DNA of 34,718 nucleotides, taken from Desulfobacterales bacterium. Its GTDB lineage: Bacteria > Desulfobacterota > Syntrophobacteria > B119-G9. A model generated the notes under the pieces. The model made no database searches, had not been told where the DNA came from, and saw only the letters and a list, made by a program, of their open reading frames with translations. Shown here in pieces: positions 17,505 to 25,973 of the stretch. Every line of letters begins with the position of its first letter. The stretch's first letter is position 1. The stretch spans positions 1 to 34,718 of the forward strand of contig JALSTM010000234.1 of assembly GCA_026983715.1 (NCBI GenBank), in the 5' to 3' direction. Both the position numbers and the translations under genes were made by a program.

Positions 17505-18800
17505 ATGAAAGTATTGGTGATAGGTAGCGGTGGAAGGGATCATTGCATAGCGTGGAAGTTTGCCCAGAGCCCTCGAGTAAAAAAGCTTTTTGTAGCTCCA
17601 GGCAACGCTGGAATGACAGACGTGGCCGAGTGTGTGCCGGCGCGAGGACTAGAAGAGTGGCTTGACTTTGCCAAGAAAGAAAAAATTGATCTTACCTTTG
17701 TGGGGCCGGAAAACCCTCTTTCTTCGGGGATAGTAGATCTCTTTGAAAAGGAAGGTTTAAAAATTGTTGGGCCCACGAGAGATGCCAGTAAACTAGAATG
17801 GAGCAAGTGTTACACGAAAGAACTTCTGAGAGACATTGGTGTGCCTGTTCCTGAATTTAAAAATTTTGATGACCCCGATAAGGCAAGGCAATACGTGCGA
17901 AGTGTGGGTTATCCCGTGGTAGTTAAAGCCGACGGGCTTGCTGCCGGTAAGGGATCTCTCATTTGCAGTACAGTGGAAGAAGCCGAAGAAGCTATTCACA
18001 AGCTCATGGAAAAAAAGATATTCGGCGATTCAGGAAAGAGGGTAGATATAGAAAGGAGGCTTTACGGGCGAGAACTCAGCTTTTTTTGTTTTTGCGACGG
18101 CTACCATGTTCTTCCAATGGTTGCCGCACAGGATTATAAGAGGGCATATGATAACGATGAAGGCCTAAACACCGGCGGTATGGGTTCATACTCCCCGCAT
18201 CCGTGGCTGACTGAAGAGATGAGCCAAAAAATTATGGACGTGGTTATCTATCCTCTTATTGAGGGTTTCAGGGAGAAGGAGGGAATTCCATACAAAGGGA
18301 TACTTTATGCTGGGTTAATGATGGTTGAGGAAGAGGGTGAGATAAACCCTTATGTTCTAGAAATTAACATTCGACTGGGAGACCCGGAAGCCCAAGTGAT
18401 ATTGCCAAGGCTAAAAACGGACATCGTGGATATATCCGAGGCGATCATTGAAGGGAGGTTAAATGAAATCAACCTAGAATGGGATCCCGACTACAGGTTG
18501 TGTCTTATAGCTGTTAGCGGAAGACTCAAAGGAAAAAAAGGTTGGTACAAGGGATACCCTCAGCGATACAAGATAGGGGAACCCATTTCTGGGCTTGAAA
18601 ACGTGGATAAAAACTGCCTGGTTTTTCATTCAGGTACCGGACGCGGACAAGACGGTAAGCTTGTGACAACGGGCGGAAGAGTGCTCTGCATTGTTAGCAG
18701 GGGGAAAACCCTCGCAGAAGCCAGGGAAATAGCTTACCGGGAAATGGAGAAGGTTCATTTCAATGGTATTCGTTACAGGAGTGATATTGGGAAGGAGTAG
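17505..18800 (+). CDS. purD: Phosphoribosylamine--glycine ligase
   Basis: MKVLVIGSGGRDHCIAWKFAQSPRVKKLFVAPGNAG, VVKADGLAAGKG, LNTGGMGSYSP, GILYAGLM, EINIRLGDPEAQ. Confidence 0.95.
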   Translation: MKVLVIGSGGRDHCIAWKFAQSPRVKKLFVAPGNAGMTDVAECVPARGLEEWLDFAKKEKIDLTFVGPENPLSSGIVDLFEKEGLKIVGPTRDASKLEWSKCYTKELLRDIGVPVPEFKNFDDPDKARQYVRSVGYPVVVKADGLAAGKGSLICSTVEEAEEAIHKLMEKKIFGDSGKRVDIERRLYGRELSFFCFCDGYHVLPMVAAQDYKRAYDNDEGLNTGGMGSYSPHPWLTEEMSQKIMDVVIYPLIEGFREKEGIPYKGILYAGLMMVEEEGEINPYVLEINIRLGDPEAQVILPRLKTDIVDISEAIIEGRLNEINLEWDPDYRLCLIAVSGRLKGKKGWYKGYPQRYKIGEPISGLENVDKNCLVFHSGTGRGQDGKLVTTGGRVLCIVSRGKTLAEAREIAYREMEKVHFNGIRYRSDIGKE

Positions 18801-18808
18801 AATAGGCC

Positions 18809-19321
18809 GTGGAACCGAAGGTAGCAGTTGTGATGGGTAGTGATTCAGACCTGGGGATAATGGCCGAAGCCGTTAAAGTGCTTGAAGACTTTGAGGTTGC
18901 CTGGGAAATATTTGTTTCATCTGCACACCGATCACCCGAAAGAACTGTTGAACTGGCAAAAACTGCCGAGGCAAAGGGCTTTAAAGTCATTATTGCAGGA
19001 GCCGGTGCAGCGGCGCATCTTGCCGGTGTTATTGCTTCAGAAACTACATTACCAGTAATTGGTGTTCCCATCCACTCTTCTCCTCTCAAAGGAATTGATG
19101 CCCTACTTGCCACAGCTCAGATGCCTGCGGGAATTCCCGTGGCAACCATGGCGTTGGGGAAGGCGGGAGCACGAAACGCGGCACTTCTGGCCGTGGGAAT
19201 ACTTGCCTTGAGTGATGAAAACCTTTCAAAAAGGTTAAAAGAGTATCGAGTAAAACTTTCAAGAGGCGTTGAAGAGAAGGATAGAAAGGTTAAGGAAAAA
19301 ATCTTGGATTTGCTTAAGTAG
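18809..19321 (+). CDS. purE: N5-carboxyaminoimidazole ribonucleotide mutase (GTG start)
   Basis: VMGSDSDLGIMAEAVKVLEDF, SAHRSPERT, IAGAGAAAHLAGVIAS, LPVIGVP, ARNAALLAV. Confidence 0.95.
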   Translation: MEPKVAVVMGSDSDLGIMAEAVKVLEDFEVAWEIFVSSAHRSPERTVELAKTAEAKGFKVIIAGAGAAAHLAGVIASETTLPVIGVPIHSSPLKGIDALLATAQMPAGIPVATMALGKAGARNAALLAVGILALSDENLSKRLKEYRVKLSRGVEEKDRKVKEKILDLLK

Positions 19322-19956
19322 TGGAGTGGATCAGCATAAGCTCTCCGGAAGAGGGCAGGGAAGAATTGGAACGAGCAGCGAGGTACATCCTTCGTGGTGG
19401 TCTGTTGGTGTATCCCACGGAGACATTCTACGGCCTTGGTGCTCTTGCCCTGGATGAAGGAGCCGTTAAGAAAGTATTCCAACAGAAAAGAAGGCCCCCT
19501 GAAAAGCAACTTACGGTCTTAATTTCGGATCTAGACTCACTTCGAGAATTCGTTGTTGACGTTCCATACCCGGCTAGAGTCCTGGCGGAAAGGTTCTGGC
19601 CTGGACCTCTTACGATTATTTTAGAAGCAAAACCGCATCTGTTAAAATCCCTTCAAGCGGTGACAGCCAAGGTGGGTTTTAGAATATCGAGTCATCCTGT
19701 AGCGTTGGAACTAACAAAGTTGGTTGGTGCGCCTATAACGGCGACCAGTGCTAATGTTTCAGGTAATCCTCCTGTTGCGGATCCAAAGGAACTCCCTAGA
19801 GTATTCCTTGATGGAATTGATATGGTAATTGACGCAGGAAAAACCCCGGGTGGTGCACCATCGACGATAGTGGACGTCACCGGAAGTGAACCGGTTATTT
19901 TGAGAGCCGGGCCGCTTGCGAAGGATCTATCAGGGATAATTAAAACTTTTTCTTGA
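19321..19956 (+). CDS. L-threonylcarbamoyladenylate synthase (YrdC/Sua5 family)
   Basis: GGLLVYPTETFYGLGALALD, KRRPPEKQLTVLIS, RFWPGPLTII, RISSHPVALEL, PITATSANVSGNPP; TAGTG overlap with purE stop. Confidence 0.92.
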   Translation: MEWISISSPEEGREELERAARYILRGGLLVYPTETFYGLGALALDEGAVKKVFQQKRRPPEKQLTVLISDLDSLREFVVDVPYPARVLAERFWPGPLTIILEAKPHLLKSLQAVTAKVGFRISSHPVALELTKLVGAPITATSANVSGNPPVADPKELPRVFLDGIDMVIDAGKTPGGAPSTIVDVTGSEPVILRAGPLAKDLSGIIKTFS

Positions 19957-19981
19957 CCAAGACTATTTACTGAATTATGAT
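19953..19981 (+). promoter_or_regulatory. Sigma70-type promoter
   Basis: TTGACC (19953-19958), N17, TATGAT (19976-19981); overlaps the yrdC stop codon. Confidence 0.65.
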
Positions 19982-19987
19982 ATGATA

Positions 19988-20238
19988 ACTTAGCATCGAG
20001 AATGTATCAGTCTTTCACCTAACTTTAACAAGCAAGGAGAATTTAGTAGTTGGACGACTCGTCGAAACAATCGGACACTAGGCGAGAAACTAGAAGGGAT
20101 ATAAACCGGGGTTTGCCTGCAAAGGAGCTCCCAGCGGGCAGCAACCTAAATCTAAATGCGCGGTTTCTAAAACTACCTATGTAGGCTGCCTTATGAAACT
20201 CAAATGATAACCCCGGAAGCTTCCCGGGGTTTTTTTTG
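19988..20238 (+). ncRNA. Unassigned structured RNA or cis-regulatory leader, about 250 nt
   Basis: No coding frame of note; bounded by a promoter and an intrinsic terminator; contains several complementary segments (TGCCTGC/GCGGGCA; GGCAG..CCTA/TAGGCTGCC). Confidence 0.55.
20209..20238 (+). terminator. Intrinsic terminator
   Basis: AACCCCGG-AAGCTTC-CCGGGGTT followed by a continuous T-run to 20237. Confidence 0.85.
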
Positions 20239-20269
20239 CTAAAAAAACTATGTAAAGGGGGTGGTTAAA

Positions 20270-20431
20270 ATGAAAGTAATTATGTTTAAGGGAAGAAATA
20301 GGTTGGAAGCCAAGAAAAAGGCTTTTAACTACTGGCTTGCTAACAAGGACAACTTCAACGTGTCAATGAAGGAATTCCTTCAGAAATGCACCATGGCTTC
20401 AAATGGCAAGGTTATCTTTTACAAGGAGTAA
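20270..20431 (+). CDS. Small conserved-looking protein of unknown function (53 aa)
   Basis: MKVIMFKGRNRLEAKKKAFNYWLANKDNFNVSMKEFLQKCTMASNGKVIFYKE; SD AAAGGGGGTGG 7-8 nt upstream; missed by the ORF track because it is under 60 aa. Confidence 0.65.
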   Translation: MKVIMFKGRNRLEAKKKAFNYWLANKDNFNVSMKEFLQKCTMASNGKVIFYKE

Positions 20432-20467
20432 CGAGAAGATGGAAGATGATATTAGCTCCATTGAGTT

Positions 20468-20514
20468 AAAAAATTAAAGGTTGGAATCGGTAGGGTTTCA
20501 ACCTTTAATTTTTT
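20468..20514. terminator. Bidirectional terminator between the small ORF and pyrR
   Basis: AAAAAATTAAAGGTTG ... CAACCTTTAATTTTTT, perfect 16-bp inverted repeat with A- and T-runs at the ends. Confidence 0.8.
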
Positions 20515-20558
20515 ACTTGAAAGAGTTTTAATCCCGACGCTTTAGCGGAACCTTTCTA

Positions 20559-21104
20559 TCAAGATTTTCCATTAACCTTTACTTCAACTCGATCTTCTTC
20601 TCCGTCGTTCTTCCAGAATACGTCGACATGTTCATTGAGTTTCGTATTTAAGCTAATCCCTACGTATTGCGCACAGATTGGTAATTCTCTGTGCCCCCGG
20701 TCAACCAGTACGGCGAGCTCAATCCTCTTTGGCCGTCCAAAATCGGTTAACGCATCCAGTGCCGCCCGCACGGTTCTACCAGTAAAAAGTACATCATCTA
20801 CAAGGATTATACTCTTATCATCGATGGAAAAGGGTAGATTGGTGGTTCTTACCACCGGTTTTGCACCTATTCTTGTCCAGTCGTCACGGTAGAGATTTAT
20901 GTCAAGGGTTCCCATTTGGGTCTCTAGTGAGGTCAAATCTTGCAGTTTCTTGCGAATGCGATGTGCAAGCTCGACTCCCCCTTTTTGGATACCAACGATC
21001 ACGAGTTCACCCGTGTCTCGATGGCTTCTGGATATCTTCGTCACCATCTCATCTATCACGTTTTCTACTTCTTTTCCCTTTAAAACGACTTTCTTTTTCG
21101 ACAT
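20559..21104 (-). CDS. pyrR: PyrR: uracil phosphoribosyltransferase / pyr operon attenuation protein
   Basis: IVGIQKGGVELAHRI, GTLDINLYRDDWT, IILVDDVLFTGRTVRAALDAL, RPKRIELAVLVDRGHRELPI. Confidence 0.95.
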   Translation of the reverse strand: MSKKKVVLKGKEVENVIDEMVTKISRSHRDTGELVIVGIQKGGVELAHRIRKKLQDLTSLETQMGTLDINLYRDDWTRIGAKPVVRTTNLPFSIDDKSIILVDDVLFTGRTVRAALDALTDFGRPKRIELAVLVDRGHRELPICAQYVGISLNTKLNEHVDVFWKNDGEEDRVEVKVNGKS

Positions 21105-21379
21105 GGTATTCCCCAGTGGATGTAAAAATACGGCGATTTCTGGAACCTGCTAAGTATCAGATTCCCAAGGAAAACTCCTTAATAATACCTTACTAATTTC
21201 CTGTCAATCCAAATTTTCCTGCGTCGTCAAACCGTTTGTTTCCATTTTTCCATCTAGACTACGGCTTTGAAGAATGAGAGCAATTCATAGTTTGCTAATC
21301 CGGTCAGCGCGAAGTATAGAGCCTGAATCTGTCAGCGAAGGAATCATTAAATATTCTAATAATGAAAAGTAGTCTGCTG

Positions 21380-21407
21380 TTGGAAAGACGCGCTGATCTG
21401 ATATAAA
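21380..21407 (+). promoter_or_regulatory. Putative sigma70 promoter
   Basis: TTGGAA-N16-TATAAA upstream of the 21461 ORF. Confidence 0.35.
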
Positions 21408-21460
21408 ATTAGAAGGAAAAGGATCAAATCCTCTAGCTCTAAAGGAGGCTAATCGGGGTT

Positions 21461-21667
21461 ATGAAGCTATACTGTCCTTCTGCTAACCCAGAACACAAGC
21501 TTTTCCGAAGGGAGTCATGCGATGTTCACGGCAGCAAATTAAATGAAGAAATTGTAGATGAATTTGGCCGTTTTGTTGGAGATCCGTTAGACCTGTATAC
21601 GGGAGATGTCACGTATCGTTTTTTCTGTGTCGAATGCAATAAAGAAGCTGTAATCATCGAGGCCTAA
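21461..21667 (+). CDS. Hypothetical small protein with four Cys residues
   Basis: 68 aa; AAAGGAGG SD upstream; CPS...CDVH and FFCVECNKEA. Confidence 0.65.
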   Translation: MKLYCPSANPEHKLFRRESCDVHGSKLNEEIVDEFGRFVGDPLDLYTGDVTYRFFCVECNKEAVIIEA

Positions 21668-21765
21668 GACGTTCCTGATTGACGTAAACTTAAATTCCGT
21701 ATATATGTTATGGGCATTTTGAAAGTCGGATTTCGCTCATACCGGTCTGGCGGAAAAGGTAAGTT

Positions 21766-22893
21766 GTGAAACCTCTTGTTAGTATTGGATGGATACTTTT
21801 ATCGGACGTGACCGATTCGAGCTTGCTCCGGGAATATGAACGGGCTATAGCTAAGGTTCGAGATGCTGTCAGCAATGATTTCCCCGAGCTTAGCTGGGAG
21901 ATGCCCTTTGTCAGACGTCGAAGATACCCTCCCCATGGAGCTCTTGACCCATTGGATCTCTTGGAAGCCGGATTGCTCGAAAAAACGAAAAACAAGTGGG
22001 ACTACGCAATTGTTCTTGTAAGCAACGAACTTCAGCCTCGGTACCGTATTTCGACCATTGGTGTCCCCTCGTCAGCTCTTGAGGTTGCCGTTCTATCCAG
22101 TTCGGAGATTGATAATAATGATAATCCGGATGAGCAGATTGCCATGCTTGCACTACACCTCCTTGGGCACCTCTGGGGATTATCTCACGACGATGAAGGC
22201 CCTATGATGCCACCAGAAGATTATAAGTCCCTCAAACTATGTGGCTTTAGTGAGAGGCAAAAAGAAAAAGTTGCACAGAGATTACGGGAGGTATCCGACG
22301 AAAGGCTGGAAGAACGGGAGGCAAAGTGGGGACATCTTTCCTTTTACTGGTCAACTTTCTGGACAGATCCGGGAGGTATCCTGAAAGACGTTCGTGACTA
22401 CTCACCGTGGAGTTTACCAATCAAGATGTCTAGGATGACTGCTGCAACAGCGGTATCGATGATCTTCATTTTAATGGGTTCAGAATCCTGGGAAATTGGT
22501 ATTCATTTCTCGCCCTATTTATTATTCGTCGGGACGGTTCTGGCCGTCGTCGGAGCCACCATTTTCATCTTTGCCGGCCAGAACCTTGGACAGATATCTA
22601 GGGAAACGGGTTACAGGGAGCAACTGTCGCGAACAAAAATTGTGGTATTTACCACGTTGATGCAAGGCATGTTTTTTCTGTGGTTATTGTTCATGTTTTT
22701 TGTGATAGTTGTGGGGCTCGTTTTCCCAAGGGATATACTGAACAGTTGGCTCGGACAGAAACTCACTTTAACTCAGCTCTTTAAATTTGCATCCTTCGCC
22801 GGAATACTTGGGCTGCTCGCCGGTGCGGTAGGCGGTAACTTGGAAGAGGAAGAAGAAATAAAGGCAGACCTCTTTTACGATGAAGAAACGTAA
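21766..22893 (+). CDS. Archaemetzincin/metallopeptidase-like protein with C-terminal transmembrane segments and degenerate active site
   Basis: LALHLLGHLWGLSHDDEGPMM resembles HExxHxxGxxH but lacks the Glu; TM segments MTAATAVSMIFILMG, YLLFVGTVLAVVGATIFIFAG, MFFLWLLFMFFVIVVGLVF. Confidence 0.6.
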   Translation: MKPLVSIGWILLSDVTDSSLLREYERAIAKVRDAVSNDFPELSWEMPFVRRRRYPPHGALDPLDLLEAGLLEKTKNKWDYAIVLVSNELQPRYRISTIGVPSSALEVAVLSSSEIDNNDNPDEQIAMLALHLLGHLWGLSHDDEGPMMPPEDYKSLKLCGFSERQKEKVAQRLREVSDERLEEREAKWGHLSFYWSTFWTDPGGILKDVRDYSPWSLPIKMSRMTAATAVSMIFILMGSESWEIGIHFSPYLLFVGTVLAVVGATIFIFAGQNLGQISRETGYREQLSRTKIVVFTTLMQGMFFLWLLFMFFVIVVGLVFPRDILNSWLGQKLTLTQLFKFASFAGILGLLAGAVGGNLEEEEEIKADLFYDEET

Positions 22894-22931
22894 AAGTAAA
22901 TAAAGCCGTATACTTAAGCGAGGAATATGAG

Positions 22932-25187
22932 ATGAAATACCCCTTTGACCTTAAGAAAGCAGAAAAAATCTTGGAAAAGAAAAAAAAGCAACTTGGAAGG
23001 GGCCTATCTTACGCAGAAAAAGTCCTTTTTTTGCACGAAACGAAAGAATCTGCGTCCCGTATTCTTAAGCGCGGTAGCGACCAGATCGAGTTAAAACCCG
23101 ACAGGGTTGCAATGCAGGATGCAACTGCTCAAATGGCCATGCTTCAATTTATTCAGGCAGGTTCAAAGCGTACTCACGTCCCTGCAACAATCCACTGTGA
23201 TCACCTTTTGAGGGCAAGCAGGGGGGCGGAGGAGGATCTCAGGGAGGCCTTAGAGAGCAACAGGGATATTTACAATTTTCTGGCTTCCGCAGCAAAGAAG
23301 TATGGGATAGGCTTTTGGGGGCCAGGATCGGGAATAATACACCAGGTTATTTTTGAGAATTATGCAACTCCTGGCATGATGATGATTGGTACGGATTCTC
23401 ACACACCCAATGCCGGGGGGCTTGGAATGATTGCAATCGGCGTTGGAGGGCTGGATGCTGCGGAAGTGATGTCAGGCCTTTCATGGGAAACCACTAATCC
23501 TTTTCTTGTCGGGGTAAAGCTAAAGGGAAAATTGGCCGGCTGGGCCACCGCCAAGGATGTGATTCTTGAGATGCTAAGGATATTTACCGTTAAAGGGGGA
23601 ACGGGAAAGATCTTTGAATATTTTGGAGAAGGGGCAAAAACACTTTCAGCCACACAAAAAGCCACCATAACTAACATGGGGGCAGAGCTCGGAGCCACCA
23701 CGTCGGTATTTGTTTACGACGAATCCATGGATAAGTATCTGAGAAACGTTGGGCGAGAAGATGATGCGGACTGGGCTAGATCCGTGGCTGATGTTCTGAG
23801 GCAGGATGATATATGTGAGCGGGATCCCGAAAGGGTTTTCGATGAAATAATTGAGATCGATCTTTCGGAAATAGAACCAGCACATGCCGGGCCCGACACC
23901 CCTGACAGTGTTATAAGGGTTCGCGATTTCAGAGAAGTTATGAAGAAGGAGAAATGGCCGGAGAAGGTATCCGCGGTTCTGCTTGGTTCCTGTACAAACT
24001 CATCTTATTCGGATCTTTGTGCAGCGGCAGACATCCTTGAGCAAGCAGAAAAGCACGGATTGAAAGCCAGTACCCCTTTTCTCCTATCGCCCGGATCGAG
24101 GCAGGTTTTTGAAACGGTCAAGCGGGATGGAATTCTTGATAAAATTGTTAGATCTGGCGCAACCGTGCTTGCGGCATCATGTGGCCCATGTATAGGACAG
24201 TGGGACAGGAAGGACGTGAAAAAAGGGATCCCCAATTGTCTCTTTACAACGTTTAACAGGAATTTCAGAGGGCGTAACGATGCCAATCCTGAAACAAAAG
24301 CCTTTCTAACTTCACCAGTTATGGCTGCATGCCTGGCTGTATCAGGGGACCCGGGGTTTGATCCGTCAAGGGATTCTCTCGTAGGTTCGGACGGCATTGA
24401 GTTCAAGCTGTCACCCCCAATAGTTCCAGATCTTCCTGAGAAGGGAATGGTGATAAACAAAGAAGGTTACATTCCGCCTGCAGAAGATGCAGAAGATGTG
24501 GAGATTAACATAAATCCAGAATCAGATAGAATTGAGCTATTGGAACCTTTTGAACCTTGGGATGGAAAAGATTTTATTGACCTTCCAGTACTTGTTAAAA
24601 CGAAGGGTAAAACTACCACTGACCATATTTCCCCCGGCGGAAAGTGGTTGAGATACAGAGGCCACCTTAGAAACATTTCAAGAAATTTCCTCCAGGGAGC
24701 CGTTAATGCTTTTACCGGTGAAGTGGGGCATGGAACAAATGTTTTCACCGGAGAAAAGGGAGCGTCATTTTATGAACTAGCACTTATTTACAGGGAAAAA
24801 ACAGGTGGTTTCGTTATTGTGGGAGATGAAAACTACGGGGAAGGATCCAGCAGGGAACATGCAGCCATGACACCGAGGTTCCTCGGGGCCAAAGCAGTAA
24901 TTGCTAGGTCATTTGCCAGAATACACGAGGCGAACTTGAAAAAACAGGGAATTCTGCCTCTTACGTTTTTGGACAAGGAAGATTACGATTTGATTGAAGA
25001 ATATGATCGCGTTTCAATCGTTGAATTAAACGAACTGAAACCAGGAAAGCCTGTAAAGTGCATTGTGAAAAAACAAAGCGGTAAAAGAGTTGAGATTTTG
25101 CTAAGACATTCTCTTTCAGAGAAACAAATAACGTGGTTCAAGGAGGGTTCTGCCTTAAATACGCTGAGGAAAGGGCACTTTGACTAA
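22932..25187 (+). CDS. Aconitate hydratase, mitochondrial-type
   Basis: 751 aa; ATIHCDHLL, GTDSHTPNAGGLGMIAIGVGG, LLGSCTNSSYSDL, ASCGPCIGQW, RNFRGRND, KTTTDHISPGGKWL, DENYGEGSSREHAAM. Confidence 0.95.
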   Translation: MKYPFDLKKAEKILEKKKKQLGRGLSYAEKVLFLHETKESASRILKRGSDQIELKPDRVAMQDATAQMAMLQFIQAGSKRTHVPATIHCDHLLRASRGAEEDLREALESNRDIYNFLASAAKKYGIGFWGPGSGIIHQVIFENYATPGMMMIGTDSHTPNAGGLGMIAIGVGGLDAAEVMSGLSWETTNPFLVGVKLKGKLAGWATAKDVILEMLRIFTVKGGTGKIFEYFGEGAKTLSATQKATITNMGAELGATTSVFVYDESMDKYLRNVGREDDADWARSVADVLRQDDICERDPERVFDEIIEIDLSEIEPAHAGPDTPDSVIRVRDFREVMKKEKWPEKVSAVLLGSCTNSSYSDLCAAADILEQAEKHGLKASTPFLLSPGSRQVFETVKRDGILDKIVRSGATVLAASCGPCIGQWDRKDVKKGIPNCLFTTFNRNFRGRNDANPETKAFLTSPVMAACLAVSGDPGFDPSRDSLVGSDGIEFKLSPPIVPDLPEKGMVINKEGYIPPAEDAEDVEININPESDRIELLEPFEPWDGKDFIDLPVLVKTKGKTTTDHISPGGKWLRYRGHLRNISRNFLQGAVNAFTGEVGHGTNVFTGEKGASFYELALIYREKTGGFVIVGDENYGEGSSREHAAMTPRFLGAKAVIARSFARIHEANLKKQGILPLTFLDKEDYDLIEEYDRVSIVELNELKPGKPVKCIVKKQSGKRVEILLRHSLSEKQITWFKEGSALNTLRKGHFD

Positions 25188-25223
25188 TTACTTTGTTTGA
25201 CAATGGAAGCTTCTTGCACGTTA

Positions 25224-25315
25224 TGCCGGATTTCTGATCCAGTCGATTGATCCGGCATCCAGCTAGAGAATCCTAGATTCCAGCTCTACGCTTCGCTCCG
25301 GCCGGAATGACGGTT
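25224..25315. repeat. Probable degenerate intergenic repeat
   Basis: TGCCGGAT...ATCCGGCA inverted repeat (25224-25231/25250-25257), followed by ATTCCAGCTCTACGCTTCGCTCCGGCCGGAATGACGG, which resembles common '...GCCGGAATGACG' intergenic repeats. Confidence 0.45.
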
Positions 25316-25794
25316 TTTGAGTTCTGCTCGTCCTACTTGTTTAATTGATTTGGTAGTCCTAAGAAATCGGAATTAATCAGAGCTTCCAAAAAATGAACCA
25401 CCTCCTTCGCTTGAGACGTCCAAGTTAAACGTTGGCGGGTTTTACAGGGAAAGCCAAGTGAGCAAGAAAGAGTATTGCGGTCTTCGAGTTAGATATCACA
25501 CATAATCTTGAATCCGCGACGAAACTTTATAGCTAATTTGTATAACATGTTTAAATTGCTTATTATTGGCCCCATGGCCAGGGTGGATTATTCTTCACCT
25601 TGTCAAGCAATCTTTTTACGCCCTGCGGGTCGTCCACCCGTACCACATCTTTGGCGTCATAGCCTGCCGGACATAGGGTACTTCAGTCCGCTGGGCTCTT
25701 CCTTGCACCTGTGGCGCGGGTGAACGATCACGGATTCAGGACAATGTCTCTTAGCCTTTGGTGCAACGATAAGCAGGCTTTGTAGTGGATTAAT

Positions 25795-25970
25795 ATAAGC
25801 GTGAGAGAAACCGATAAATCGGTCTTGATATACTCTTTGATGTCTCTGCCCACTGTTAAAACAGTGGGTTAAAGGGCAAATGCTGTGCTGGTGATATGCA
25901 AGGTAGACCACGGTTTCAACCGTGGGTATAGGTAGCATACCTACCGCAGAAACCGATTTATCGGTTTCCC
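25795..25970. repeat. Cluster of REP-like short palindromes
   Basis: ACCGAT-AA-ATCGGT (25810-25823), CCCACTGTT-AA-AACAGTGGG (25849-25868), GGTAGA+CCACGGTT-TC-AACCGTGG (25908-25925), TAGGTA-GCA-TACCTA, GAAACCGAT-TT-ATCGGTTTC (25949-25968). Confidence 0.75.
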
Positions 25971-25973
25971 ACA

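Noticed and set aside
19988-20238. Assignment of the RNA locus as tmRNA, SRP RNA, RNase P RNA or a ZTP riboswitch
   Set aside because: None of the conserved sequence cores I know for these RNAs was seen; 6S RNA could be neither confirmed nor excluded.
25795-25970. CRISPR array
   Set aside because: The repeats are individually different palindromes with irregular spacing; there are no regular direct repeats with spacers and no cas genes.
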